In this document: positions 16,136 to 24,500 of the stretch, piece after piece
Layout of the letters: each line of letters begins with the position of its first letter
How positions within the stretch are numbered: position 1 is the stretch's first letter
Source of the DNA: Paenibacillus sp. J5C2022
GTDB taxonomy: Bacteria; Bacillota; Bacilli; Paenibacillales; Paenibacillaceae
Assembly (NCBI RefSeq): GCF_025567625.1
Contig: NZ_JAOQJC010000054.1
Span: forward strand, 1 to 50,073
Reading direction: 5' to 3'
Length of the DNA: 50,073 bases
Translations under genes and position numbers: made by a program
Notes under the pieces: generated by a model
Told to the model about the DNA's origin: nothing
Databases searched by the model: none
The model's input: only the letters and a program-made list of their open reading frames with translations

Positions 16136-17458
16136 ATGAAATCAAAATGGTTGTCGTTATTTCTTGTCATGGTGATGGTATTTCTATTCGCGGGCTGCTC
16201 GTCAGGCGGATCGTCGGGAGGCAATAACAACGGGGAAGCTCCCAAGCCGACGGAAGCGCCCAAAGCGACGGAAGCGACGCAAACGGAAGCTCCGCCGTCC
16301 AAAGCTCCCGAGAACGAAGTGATCGACTTGAAGGGCAGAACGATTCGGATCGGCCAGTGGTGGGGCATGGAAAACTACTTGTCGGAGGAAGAGAAGGAGC
16401 TGCAGCGCAAGGCGGAAGAGAAGTTCAACGTGAAAATTGAATACGTAACGGTGCCGTTCGGTGAAATTCAATCTCGCATTATTACGACGTCCGTAGCGGG
16501 CCAGCCATTCGCCGACATTATTATGATTCCGCTGGAATGGTCGATTCCGAAGATGGTGAGCGAGGGGTACATTCAGCCGATCGACGATCTGGTGGATATG
16601 AACGATCCCAACTGGAATCAGATTATGCTCAATTACGGCAAGTACAATGGCAAGCAGTACAGCTTCACCGACAAGGACAATAACGGTCACGGCTTCTATT
16701 ATAACAAGACGCTCATTCAGAGGAACGGTCTGGAAGATCCGTATGAGCTGCAGGAACGCGGCGAGTGGACATGGGATAAATTCCTTGAGATGGCCAAGGC
16801 GGTGACAAAGGACGGCACATTCGGCGTCGTGGCGCCTTCGACTCCTTCCGATATCGCGATTCCATTCATCTACGCCAACAATGCGTATGTAACCAAGGAC
16901 GACCAGATTACATTCGATTCTCCCGAAGCGATGGAGGCGCTGCAGTTCGTATCCGACCTGTACAATGTGCATAAGGTAGTCGGCGGGAGCTGGCCGGAAG
17001 GAACGGCGCTGTTCTATCCCAATTACCGCTGGGCGGCTTACGACTTCAACAATAATATGGCGGACGACTGGGGCTACGTCTTCTTCCCGAAAGGCCCGAA
17101 AGCGGATAACTACGTCGTGCCGACGCCGATCAATATGTGGCATCTGATGAGCGATGTGGAGAATCCGAAGGAAGTCATGGCTGTATGGAAGGAATTGTAC
17201 GAGCGCGATCAGGAGAAGGGCTTCGATGCGGTCATTCGCGCCGAGGAGGCCAACTTCAGGAATCAGGAAGGCTTGAATACACTGCGTAAAATGCTGGGGA
17301 ACGGTACTGTGCTGCAATTCTACGCTTATGAAGGGTTCGCGACCTACTTCAATGAAGCGATCAACAATATGACGTCCGGCAACGGCACTCCGGCAAGCGA
17401 GATGGCCAGAATCAAGCCGCTGGCGCAAGCGGCGATCGATGTCACCTTGAAGAAGTAA
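16136..17458 (+). CDS. Extracellular solute-binding lipoprotein (MalE-like)
   Basis: A 440-residue sugar-binding lipoprotein with lipobox FAGC (Cys21) and a Ser/Gly/Asn- then Glu/Thr/Pro-rich linker (about 22-60). The mature domain shows the family-1 pattern: GRTIRIGQWWGMENY, KFNVKIEYVTVPFGEIQ, ADIIMIPLEWSIPKMVSEGYIQPIDD, YYNKTLIQRNGL, and a C-terminal PLAQAAIDVTLKK. ATG 16136 has GGGGGAAGAGG upstream; the frame is open further upstream, but a start there would bury the signal peptide. It is the first gene of the large cluster and is separated from the next gene by a strong stem-loop. Which of the two downstream permease pairs it serves is unclear. Confidence 0.92.
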   Translation: MKSKWLSLFLVMVMVFLFAGCSSGGSSGGNNNGEAPKPTEAPKATEATQTEAPPSKAPENEVIDLKGRTIRIGQWWGMENYLSEEEKELQRKAEEKFNVKIEYVTVPFGEIQSRIITTSVAGQPFADIIMIPLEWSIPKMVSEGYIQPIDDLVDMNDPNWNQIMLNYGKYNGKQYSFTDKDNNGHGFYYNKTLIQRNGLEDPYELQERGEWTWDKFLEMAKAVTKDGTFGVVAPSTPSDIAIPFIYANNAYVTKDDQITFDSPEAMEALQFVSDLYNVHKVVGGSWPEGTALFYPNYRWAAYDFNNNMADDWGYVFFPKGPKADNYVVPTPINMWHLMSDVENPKEVMAVWKELYERDQEKGFDAVIRAEEANFRNQEGLNTLRKMLGNGTVLQFYAYEGFATYFNEAINNMTSGNGTPASEMARIKPLAQAAIDVTLKK

Positions 17459-17485
17459 GCGGCTGGACGATAGATATTCGGCAGG

Positions 17486-17522
17486 CACCCCAATCGGCTG
17501 CAATAGTCCGACGGTTGGGGTG
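17486..17522 (+). other. Intercistronic stem-loop after the 440-residue binding protein
   Basis: CACCCCAATCG and CGGTTGGGGTG form an 11-bp stem with one G-U pair. TCTCTCAT follows rather than a T-run, so it may be a weak terminator or an mRNA stabiliser setting a lower level of the downstream genes. Confidence 0.6.
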
Positions 17523-17550
17523 TCTCTCATAAGCGGGAGAGGGGTGCCCT

Positions 17551-20490
17551 ATGGGGAGCGGGAAGCAGACGTTCAAAGGAATGAAAATAATATTGCTGGC
17601 GGCCATGTGCAGCGCCAGCCTCCTCGCCCAGTCCCCCCATACCGAAGGGGAGTCTGACAAGGAAGTCTACGCGGCTGCGGCATGGGAGGCGGAAGCGGGC
17701 AGCTTGGGCAATTATGCCAAGGGCGGCTATGACCATTACTTGCGTCAATACCAGGATATGCCCAGGCCGGATCGGGAGACGATACTGCAAGGCGAGGACT
17801 TCTCCGGTTCGGAAGCGATGGAGCCGCGAATCGTCGCGCATATGGACGGGGCAAGCGGAGGCGCGGTAGAGACAGGAGAGACGGGTTCCATAACGTGGAC
17901 GGTTGAAGTGAAGCAAGAAGGGCTGTACGGAATCGCGATTCGCTATTACCCCGTTGCGGGCAAAGGCTCGGATATTGACAGGGAACTGCTCATTAACGGG
18001 AGGTCTCCGTTCTCGGAGAGCCGCAATCTCACGTTCCGCAGAGTATGGGCGAGCGACGGGGAGATGGAGCGAGACGACCGGGGCAACGACATGCATCTCA
18101 GCCAGAAGGAATCTCCCATCTGGCAGGAAGCGTTCTTGCAGAGCTCCGACGGCAGGCATAATACCCCATATCTGTTCCACTTCCGGGAAGGGATCAATAC
18201 AATATCGCTGGTATCCGCAAGAGAAGGACTGCTGATCGATTATATTGCACTGAAGCAATGGGAGGAAGCGGTAGAGTATGATTCGGTAGCCGCAAGCTAT
18301 GAAGGGAACGGCTATAAGGACGCATCGGATGTGTTCGTCAAAGTGCAGGGGGAGGACGCCAAGCTGAAGTCGAGCCAGGTGATCTATCCCATGATGGATC
18401 GAAGCAGTCCTGCAACGGAGCCTTACCATATGTCCCAAATCCGGCTGAATACGATTGGCGGCTACAATTGGGCGGAAGCGGGGCAATGGCTGACTTGGGA
18501 AATCGAAGTCCCGGAAGACGGGCTATATCATATCGGCATCAAATATTTGCAAAGCTTTCAAAGAGGAATGACATCCTATAGACGGCTGTACATTGACGGC
18601 AAGCTGCCATTCCGGGAAATGGACAGCATCGCTTTCCCTTTCTCCAGCAATTGGAGTATGAATCGGCTGGGCGACGAAGAAGGTGCGTACAAGTTCTATC
18701 TGAGCAAGGGGCGGCATGAGATCAAGCTGGAGGTCACGCTTGGCGATATGGCACTGTTGTTAAGAACGGTAGAATCCAGCGTGCTGGAGCTGAACCGGAT
18801 CTATCGCCGGATCATTATGGTGACGGGTACGGTTCCCGATGAGTACCGCGATTACCAGCTGGATGAGAAAATACCGGAGCTGGTCAACGTGCTGGAGGAG
18901 CAAGCGAAGGTGCTGGAGTCCGTTATCCGGCAGGTGGAGCTGATCGCCGGCGGCAACAGCGATCGTACGGCTACCTTGAAGCGACTCCTCTATCAGCTTC
19001 GGGATATGGCGGGACATCCCGATACGATCGCTCGCCGGCTGGAGACGTTCAAGTCCAATACAAGCTCGCTGGGCGACTGGATCTATTCCATCAACTATAT
19101 GCCGTTGTCGGTCGACTATCTCGTCGTTGCTTCTCCCGATCGCAGCATGCCGAAGGCCCGCGCGACGTTATGGCAGCGGATGAAGCACAGTACTGGAGCC
19201 TTCTTCCTGTCGTTCGTCACCGACTTCAATCAATTGTCGGCCGCGAAGGAAGGGGACAAGAAGATTACGCTATGGATGACGCAAGGGCTGGATCAGGCGA
19301 AAATCGTAAAGCGGTTGATCGATGAATCGTTCACGCCGAATACGGGAATCGGCGTCGATATTCAAGTGGTGAACGAGCCGGTGCTGCTTCAAGCGATGCT
19401 TGCCGGCCGCGGGCCGGACGTCTCATTCGCCCTGCCGGACGACAAGCCGGTCAACTATGCCCTGCGCGGCGGCGTAGAGGATCTGTCGAAGTTCCCGGGC
19501 TATCAAGAGGTGAAGTCGCGCTTCCATGAAAGCGCGGTCGTTCCTTATGCGTTCAACGGGGGAACGTATGGTCTGCCCGTCCGACAATCGTTCCCGGTGC
19601 TGTTCTACCGGAAGGATATTCTGGAGGAACTGAATCTGCAAGTGCCGGAGACTTGGGATGACGTATTCCAGATGATTCCGGAGCTTCAGAAGCAGAATCT
19701 GCTGTTCGGCTTCCCGATCCAGATCTTGATCAAGCTGGGCTCCAATGTGCAGGACAATGCTGCGCTGCCCGTCAATCCCGCATTCGGCATGATGCTGTTC
19801 CAGAACGACGGGGAGCTGTATCGCGACGACGGAATGCGCAGCGCACTGGATACAGAGAAAGCGATCAAGACGTTCATGGATTGGACGGAGCTGTACACCA
19901 CCTATAAGCTTCCGCTGGCGACGGACTTTACGAACCGGTTCCGCAGCGGCGAGATGCCGATCGGCATTGACGATTACGAGAGGTTCAACATTATTAGCAT
20001 CGCGGCGCCGGAGCTGAAGGGGTTATGGGATTTCGTGCCGGTGCCCGGCACGCGGCAGCCTGACGGCTCAATCCGAAGGGACGTGCCATCATCGGGCGCC
20101 GCTGCGGTCATGCTGAGCGACAGCAAGCAGAAGGAAGCGTCTTGGGCTTTCCTCGACTGGTGGACCAGCGCGGAGGTCCAGGCCAAGTACAGCCTGGAGT
20201 TGGAGGGACTGTTCGGACCTGCCGGCCGCAATCCCGCCGCGACGATCGAGGCCGTCGCCCGCATTCCGTGGCAGGTGAAGGACTACAATACGCTGATGGA
20301 GCAATGGGAGTGGGCCAGGGGCATACCGGAGGTGGCGGGAGGTTACTTCACGGGGCGGCATCTGGACAATGCATTCCGCAGCGTGGTTATCTCCAATGAA
20401 GATCCGCGCGAGGCCATCGATCTCTATACCCGATACATCAACGATGAAATCAAGAAGAAACGCAAGGAATTCGGCCTGCCGGTTGAGTAA
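17551..20490 (+). CDS. Modular exported protein: two carbohydrate-binding-like modules fused to a solute-binding domain
   Basis: At 979 residues it is more than twice the length of a normal sugar-binding protein. A hydrophobic signal segment (about 10-28) is followed by a beta-rich module at about 76-245 (ILQGEDFSG, TWTVEVKQEGLYGIAIRYYP) and a second similar one at about 262-400 (VKVQGEDAKL, LTWEIEVPEDGLYHIGIKYL), both resembling CBM6/CBM35-type jelly rolls. A helical linker spans about 415-560. From about 570 a family-1 binding domain runs to the end (KKITLWMTQGLDQAKIVKRL, LLQAMLAGRGPDVSFALP, FPVLFYRKDILEELNLQVPETWDD). No good lipobox is seen (MC at the candidate Cys), so anchoring is uncertain. 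It lies 36 bp upstream of a permease pair. Module assignments are by pattern, not by search. Confidence 0.88.
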   Translation: MGSGKQTFKGMKIILLAAMCSASLLAQSPHTEGESDKEVYAAAAWEAEAGSLGNYAKGGYDHYLRQYQDMPRPDRETILQGEDFSGSEAMEPRIVAHMDGASGGAVETGETGSITWTVEVKQEGLYGIAIRYYPVAGKGSDIDRELLINGRSPFSESRNLTFRRVWASDGEMERDDRGNDMHLSQKESPIWQEAFLQSSDGRHNTPYLFHFREGINTISLVSAREGLLIDYIALKQWEEAVEYDSVAASYEGNGYKDASDVFVKVQGEDAKLKSSQVIYPMMDRSSPATEPYHMSQIRLNTIGGYNWAEAGQWLTWEIEVPEDGLYHIGIKYLQSFQRGMTSYRRLYIDGKLPFREMDSIAFPFSSNWSMNRLGDEEGAYKFYLSKGRHEIKLEVTLGDMALLLRTVESSVLELNRIYRRIIMVTGTVPDEYRDYQLDEKIPELVNVLEEQAKVLESVIRQVELIAGGNSDRTATLKRLLYQLRDMAGHPDTIARRLETFKSNTSSLGDWIYSINYMPLSVDYLVVASPDRSMPKARATLWQRMKHSTGAFFLSFVTDFNQLSAAKEGDKKITLWMTQGLDQAKIVKRLIDESFTPNTGIGVDIQVVNEPVLLQAMLAGRGPDVSFALPDDKPVNYALRGGVEDLSKFPGYQEVKSRFHESAVVPYAFNGGTYGLPVRQSFPVLFYRKDILEELNLQVPETWDDVFQMIPELQKQNLLFGFPIQILIKLGSNVQDNAALPVNPAFGMMLFQNDGELYRDDGMRSALDTEKAIKTFMDWTELYTTYKLPLATDFTNRFRSGEMPIGIDDYERFNIISIAAPELKGLWDFVPVPGTRQPDGSIRRDVPSSGAAAVMLSDSKQKEASWAFLDWWTSAEVQAKYSLELEGLFGPAGRNPAATIEAVARIPWQVKDYNTLMEQWEWARGIPEVAGGYFTGRHLDNAFRSVVISNEDPREAIDLYTRYINDEIKKKRKEFGLPVE

Positions 20491-20526
20491 CGGAGGCAGA
20501 CATCTTCGAAGAGGGAGGGGACCGAC

Positions 20527-21501
20527 ATGGGGAACGATCATCTTGCCGGTGTCGCCGTAAGAGAGAACGAAGCGCCGGCGAGCCGGATCGCGACGCTGCG
20601 CGGCAGGCTGGTTCAGCTGCGCGGCGAGATGAAGCGGCAGAGGCAAGGCTACGTGCTGCTGGCTCCATATTTCATCCTGTTTTTCGTATTTACCGCCTTT
20701 CCTGTCCTGATGGCGTTCGGACTCAGCTTCACTTATTTCAATGTGCTGGAAGCGCCGGTATGGATCGGTTGGGACAATTACGCCAATCTGTTCGTCAAGG
20801 ATGAAGTGTTCCTGATCGCCTTGAAAAATACGCTGCTGTTCGCGGCGATTACAGGGCCGGTCAGCTATATCGCCTGCTTCTTCCTGGCTTGGCTTATTAA
20901 CGAGCTGTCTCCGGGCATTCGGGCGGTCGTGACGTTATTGTTCTATGCACCGTCTATATCCGGCAATGCTTACTTGATATGGCAAGTGGCCTTCTCGGGC
21001 GATTCCTTCGGCTATGTCAACGCCTTTCTCATGAAGTGGGGCTTCATTCTGGAGCCCGTCCAATGGCTGCAGGACCCCAAGTATATGCTCGCGATCGTCA
21101 TGCTTGTCCAGCTGTGGCTAAGCCTGGGCACGGCCTTTCTCGCCTTTATCGCGGGGTTGCAGGGGCTGGACGCGACGCTTATCGAAGCGGGAGCGATTGA
21201 CGGCATCCGCAATCGGTGGCAGGAGCTGTGGTTCATTACGCTGCCATCGATGCGCCCGATGCTGATGTTCGGAGCCGTTATGCAGATTACATCATCCTTC
21301 GCAGTTGCGGACGTCGCCACTTACATGGTGGGCTTTCCGAGCCCGCAGTATGCCGGTCATACGATCGTTACCCACTTGAAGGATTTCGGCTCGATTCGCT
21401 TCGAGATGGGCTATGCCAGTGCAATCGCCACCGTGCTGTTCGTGATGATGCTGGGCTCCAATCTGATCGTGCAGAAATTGCTGCGGAAGGTGGGCGATTA
21501 G
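20527..21501 (+). CDS. Carbohydrate ABC importer permease (MalF/UgpA-like)
   Basis: A 324-residue channel subunit with a ~45-residue charged cytoplasmic N-terminus, then six predicted helices starting at GYVLLAPYFILFFVFTAFP. The EAA loop is IEAGAIDGIRNRWQELWFITLPSM, with Gly in place of the third residue. The start is preceded by GAGGGAGGGG. It overlaps nothing and is followed after one base by the partner permease gene. Confidence 0.92.
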   Translation: MGNDHLAGVAVRENEAPASRIATLRGRLVQLRGEMKRQRQGYVLLAPYFILFFVFTAFPVLMAFGLSFTYFNVLEAPVWIGWDNYANLFVKDEVFLIALKNTLLFAAITGPVSYIACFFLAWLINELSPGIRAVVTLLFYAPSISGNAYLIWQVAFSGDSFGYVNAFLMKWGFILEPVQWLQDPKYMLAIVMLVQLWLSLGTAFLAFIAGLQGLDATLIEAGAIDGIRNRWQELWFITLPSMRPMLMFGAVMQITSSFAVADVATYMVGFPSPQYAGHTIVTHLKDFGSIRFEMGYASAIATVLFVMMLGSNLIVQKLLRKVGD

Positions 21502-21502
21502 T

Positions 21503-22384
21503 ATGAACGTTGTACTTCGGCTGCGCAGAAGGAAGAAGCTGAACCGTTCCTTTGCCATGGACTTTATTTTGTTTCTTATATTGAGCGGCGCAGGGGCTTT
21601 TATGGCGATTCCGTTCGTCTTCATGATCAGCACGGCGCTGAAGCCGCTGGACGAGATGTTTCTGTTCCCGCCGACCTTCTTTGTCCGCTCCCCGACGCTG
21701 GACAACTTCTACGACTTGTCGCTCATATTCTCCAATTCGTGGGTGCCTCTGTCCCGCTATGTATTCAATACGATATTCGTGGCGGTGACGGGAACGGCCG
21801 GGCATGTCGTGCTCGCCTCCATGGCGGCCTATCCCCTTGCCAAGCTGAGGCTGCCGGGCAATAAGCTGCTGTTCACCGTTGTCGTGCTGTCGCTTATGTT
21901 CGCTCCCCAGATTACGGAGATTCCGAACTATTTGACCGTAACGTGGGTGGGGCTGCTGGACTCGTATGGCGCGCTTATATTCCCCGCCTTCGCCACATCG
22001 CTGGGACTGTTCCTGATGAAGCAGTTCATGGAGGGCATTCCGGATGCGGTCATTGAAGCGGCGAAGATCGACGGAGCGAGCGAATACCGGATTTTCTGGA
22101 CGATTATTATGCCGATGGTCAGACCTGCCTGGCTAACGCTTATCATTTTTTCCTTCAAGGGGTTATGGGGAACGGGCAGCGGCGGTCAGGGGGCGGCCTT
22201 CGTATACAGCGAACAGCTGAAGACGATGGACTATGCGTTCAGTCAGATTCTGTCGGGCGGCTTCATGCGATCGGGACCGCTGGCCGCCGCCGCGCTTATC
22301 ATGATGCTGGTGCCGGTGACGATCTTCCTCTTCACGCAGAAGAGCGTGATTCAGACGATGTCGTCATCCGGACTGAAGGAATAG
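21503..22384 (+). CDS. Carbohydrate ABC importer permease (MalG/UgpE-like)
   Basis: A 293-residue partner of the preceding permease, starting one base after its stop codon. Six predicted helices and the EAA loop IEAAKIDGASEYRIFWTIIMPMVRP are present. The C-terminal segment ends in TIFLFTQKSVIQTMSSSGLKE, typical for MalG-type subunits. It sits immediately before the NHL/Yip1 gene. Confidence 0.92.
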   Translation: MNVVLRLRRRKKLNRSFAMDFILFLILSGAGAFMAIPFVFMISTALKPLDEMFLFPPTFFVRSPTLDNFYDLSLIFSNSWVPLSRYVFNTIFVAVTGTAGHVVLASMAAYPLAKLRLPGNKLLFTVVVLSLMFAPQITEIPNYLTVTWVGLLDSYGALIFPAFATSLGLFLMKQFMEGIPDAVIEAAKIDGASEYRIFWTIIMPMVRPAWLTLIIFSFKGLWGTGSGGQGAAFVYSEQLKTMDYAFSQILSGGFMRSGPLAAAALIMMLVPVTIFLFTQKSVIQTMSSSGLKE

Positions 22385-22395
22385 GGGGGAGCCAG

Positions 22396-24489
22396 GTGGC
22401 AGCAATAAAGCGAACGGTATGTCTCTTGCTCGCATTGTGCGGCATCGTCGGCTTCGCCGCTCCGGGCTACGCGCTTCCGGATTACAGCTACAACTATTCG
22501 TATTGGGGAGACGCCGAGCCTGCGCCTTATCCATACCGGGCGGAGAAGCATGTGTACGGGAAGGAGCTCGGCATCGGCCACTTCAATACGCCGCAGGACG
22601 TATTCGTGGCGGCGGATCGCCGCATCTACATTGCGGATACGGGCAACAACCGCATCGTCTGTCTGGATGAGTACGGCAATCTGATTCGGACGATTGACGG
22701 GTTTCTTCACAACGGCGAGAATGATGATTTCAACAAGCCTTACGGCGTTTTCGTCGATGACAAGAACGAGATCTATATTGCGGATACGCATCATAACCGG
22801 ATTGTGCAGCTTACGAATGACGGATCTCTCGTCGGGATATTCGAATCGCCGGACTCCAGCATTCTGCCGGAGAACTTTCAATACTTCCCGCTTAAGCTTC
22901 AGGTCGACAAGGCGAATCGCATGTATGTAGTAGCCCAAGGCGCATACGAGGGCATTATGGAGCTCGACGGCTTCGGCGGCTTCAAGGGATATGTAGGCAC
23001 GAACAAGGTTCGCTTCAGTCCTGCCGATCTGCTGTGGAAGCGGCTGTCGACGAAGGAGCAAGCGGAGCAGATGGAACTGTTCCTTCCGATTGAATTCAGC
23101 AATATCGATCTGGATGAGCGGGGATTCATATATGCCGTCTCCTCGGAGGCCAATTCCAATGCGCCGATCAAGCGCTTCAATCCCAGCGGCGAGGATATTC
23201 TTCGCCGCGAGGGCTACTTTCCGCCGATTGGGGACGTTGACGTCATCCGGGTCGAGGCGGCTGCCGGCGAAGACGTCGGGCTTATGAATACGGGCAGCTC
23301 CCGGTTCATTGACGTCGTATCGGACGTCAGCGGCATGTACAGCGGCCTGGATTCCACCCGCAACCGGATCTTCACCTATGACCGGGACGGCAATCTGCTC
23401 TATCAGCTGGGCGGAATAGGCACGCAGTGGAACAACTTCCAGAAGCCTGTCGCCATCGAGATGGTCGGCGACCGCCTGGCGGTGCTGGACAACGAGATGA
23501 ACCGGCTGACGCTGTTCGCGCCGACGCGATACGGCAGCTATATCAGGGAAGCCGTCAAGGCGCATGATGCAGGAAGGGCGGATGAGGCGGCGAAGGCATG
23601 GAACGAAGTACTGCAGATGAATGCCAACTTCGACATCGCGTATATCGGCATGGGCAAGGCGCTCTTGAAGCAGGATGAGAACAAGCTGGCGATGGAGTAC
23701 TTCCAGAACGGCAACAATCGCAAATATTATTCCGAGGCGTTCAAGCGATACCGCAAGGAATATATGTGGAATCACTTCGGTACGATCATGACCGTACTCA
23801 TCTCGATAGCCGTTCTCGCGGCCGCAGCCCGCATCTATTGGGTGCGAAGACGGGCACATGCTTACTTCGTGGAGACACGCGTGCTGCGCGTTCCGTTCTA
23901 TACGCTGTTCCGTCCGTTCAACGGGTTCTGGGAGCTGAAGTACGAGGGGAAGGGACGAGTAGCCATTGCCTTGTCCATTCTACTGGCCCTCGTCGTTACG
24001 ATGGTGATGAAGCGGCAGTATTCCGGGTTTATTGTCAATTACAATAAACTAAGCGAATTGAACAGCGTAGACGAACTGATCTACATTGTGCTCCCGTTCC
24101 TTCTATTCTGTGTGGCGAACTGGTCGCTGACGACGCTGATGGACGGCGAGGGGAAATTCCGCGAGATCGTGATAGCGGTCGGTTACGCCATGCTACCGCT
24201 TGTCGCGCTCTACTTGCCGCAGATTCTGTTCAGCAATATCATTACGCGCGAGGAGGCCGCCTTCTACTACCTGTTCGAGACGATCGCGGTAATCTGGTTC
24301 CTGTGGCTGCTGTTCGTCGGCATGATGACGGTACACCAGTATTCCATTATAAAGACGATCGCCACACTGCTGCTGACTGTTGTCGTTATGCTGTTCATCG
24401 TATTCATCGGCATTCTGTGCTTCAGTCTGCTGCAGCAGATGATTGCGTTCGTCATATCCCTGTTTACCGAAATATCGGCTAGAGCTTAG
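22396..24489 (+). CDS. Exported NHL-propeller/TPR protein with C-terminal Yip1 membrane domain
   Basis: A 697-residue protein starting at GTG 22396, with AGGGGGGA 5 nt upstream and a signal peptide ending near GYA (residue about 24). NHL beta-propeller repeats follow, for example FNTPQDVFVAADRRIYIADT and KPYGVFVDDKNEIYIADT. A short TPR-like stretch (about 385-450: AHDAGRADEAAKAWNEVLQM, IAYIGMGKALLKQDENKLAM) leads to a membrane helix near 460-480, then a five-helix Yip1-like domain to the end. The layout predicts an extracellular propeller tied to a membrane bundle. It lies between permease genes and is 11 bp from the DUF5696 gene. The function is unknown; a coupling or sensing role in the importer is inference. 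Confidence 0.85.
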   Translation: MAAIKRTVCLLLALCGIVGFAAPGYALPDYSYNYSYWGDAEPAPYPYRAEKHVYGKELGIGHFNTPQDVFVAADRRIYIADTGNNRIVCLDEYGNLIRTIDGFLHNGENDDFNKPYGVFVDDKNEIYIADTHHNRIVQLTNDGSLVGIFESPDSSILPENFQYFPLKLQVDKANRMYVVAQGAYEGIMELDGFGGFKGYVGTNKVRFSPADLLWKRLSTKEQAEQMELFLPIEFSNIDLDERGFIYAVSSEANSNAPIKRFNPSGEDILRREGYFPPIGDVDVIRVEAAAGEDVGLMNTGSSRFIDVVSDVSGMYSGLDSTRNRIFTYDRDGNLLYQLGGIGTQWNNFQKPVAIEMVGDRLAVLDNEMNRLTLFAPTRYGSYIREAVKAHDAGRADEAAKAWNEVLQMNANFDIAYIGMGKALLKQDENKLAMEYFQNGNNRKYYSEAFKRYRKEYMWNHFGTIMTVLISIAVLAAAARIYWVRRRAHAYFVETRVLRVPFYTLFRPFNGFWELKYEGKGRVAIALSILLALVVTMVMKRQYSGFIVNYNKLSELNSVDELIYIVLPFLLFCVANWSLTTLMDGEGKFREIVIAVGYAMLPLVALYLPQILFSNIITREEAAFYYLFETIAVIWFLWLLFVGMMTVHQYSIIKTIATLLLTVVVMLFIVFIGILCFSLLQQMIAFVISLFTEISARA

Positions 24490-24500
24490 GAGGTGCTGAC

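Noticed and set aside
22351..23859. 502-codon minus-strand frame opposite the NHL/Yip1 gene
   Set aside because: No ribosome site or domain pattern; the plus-strand frame gives NHL repeats.
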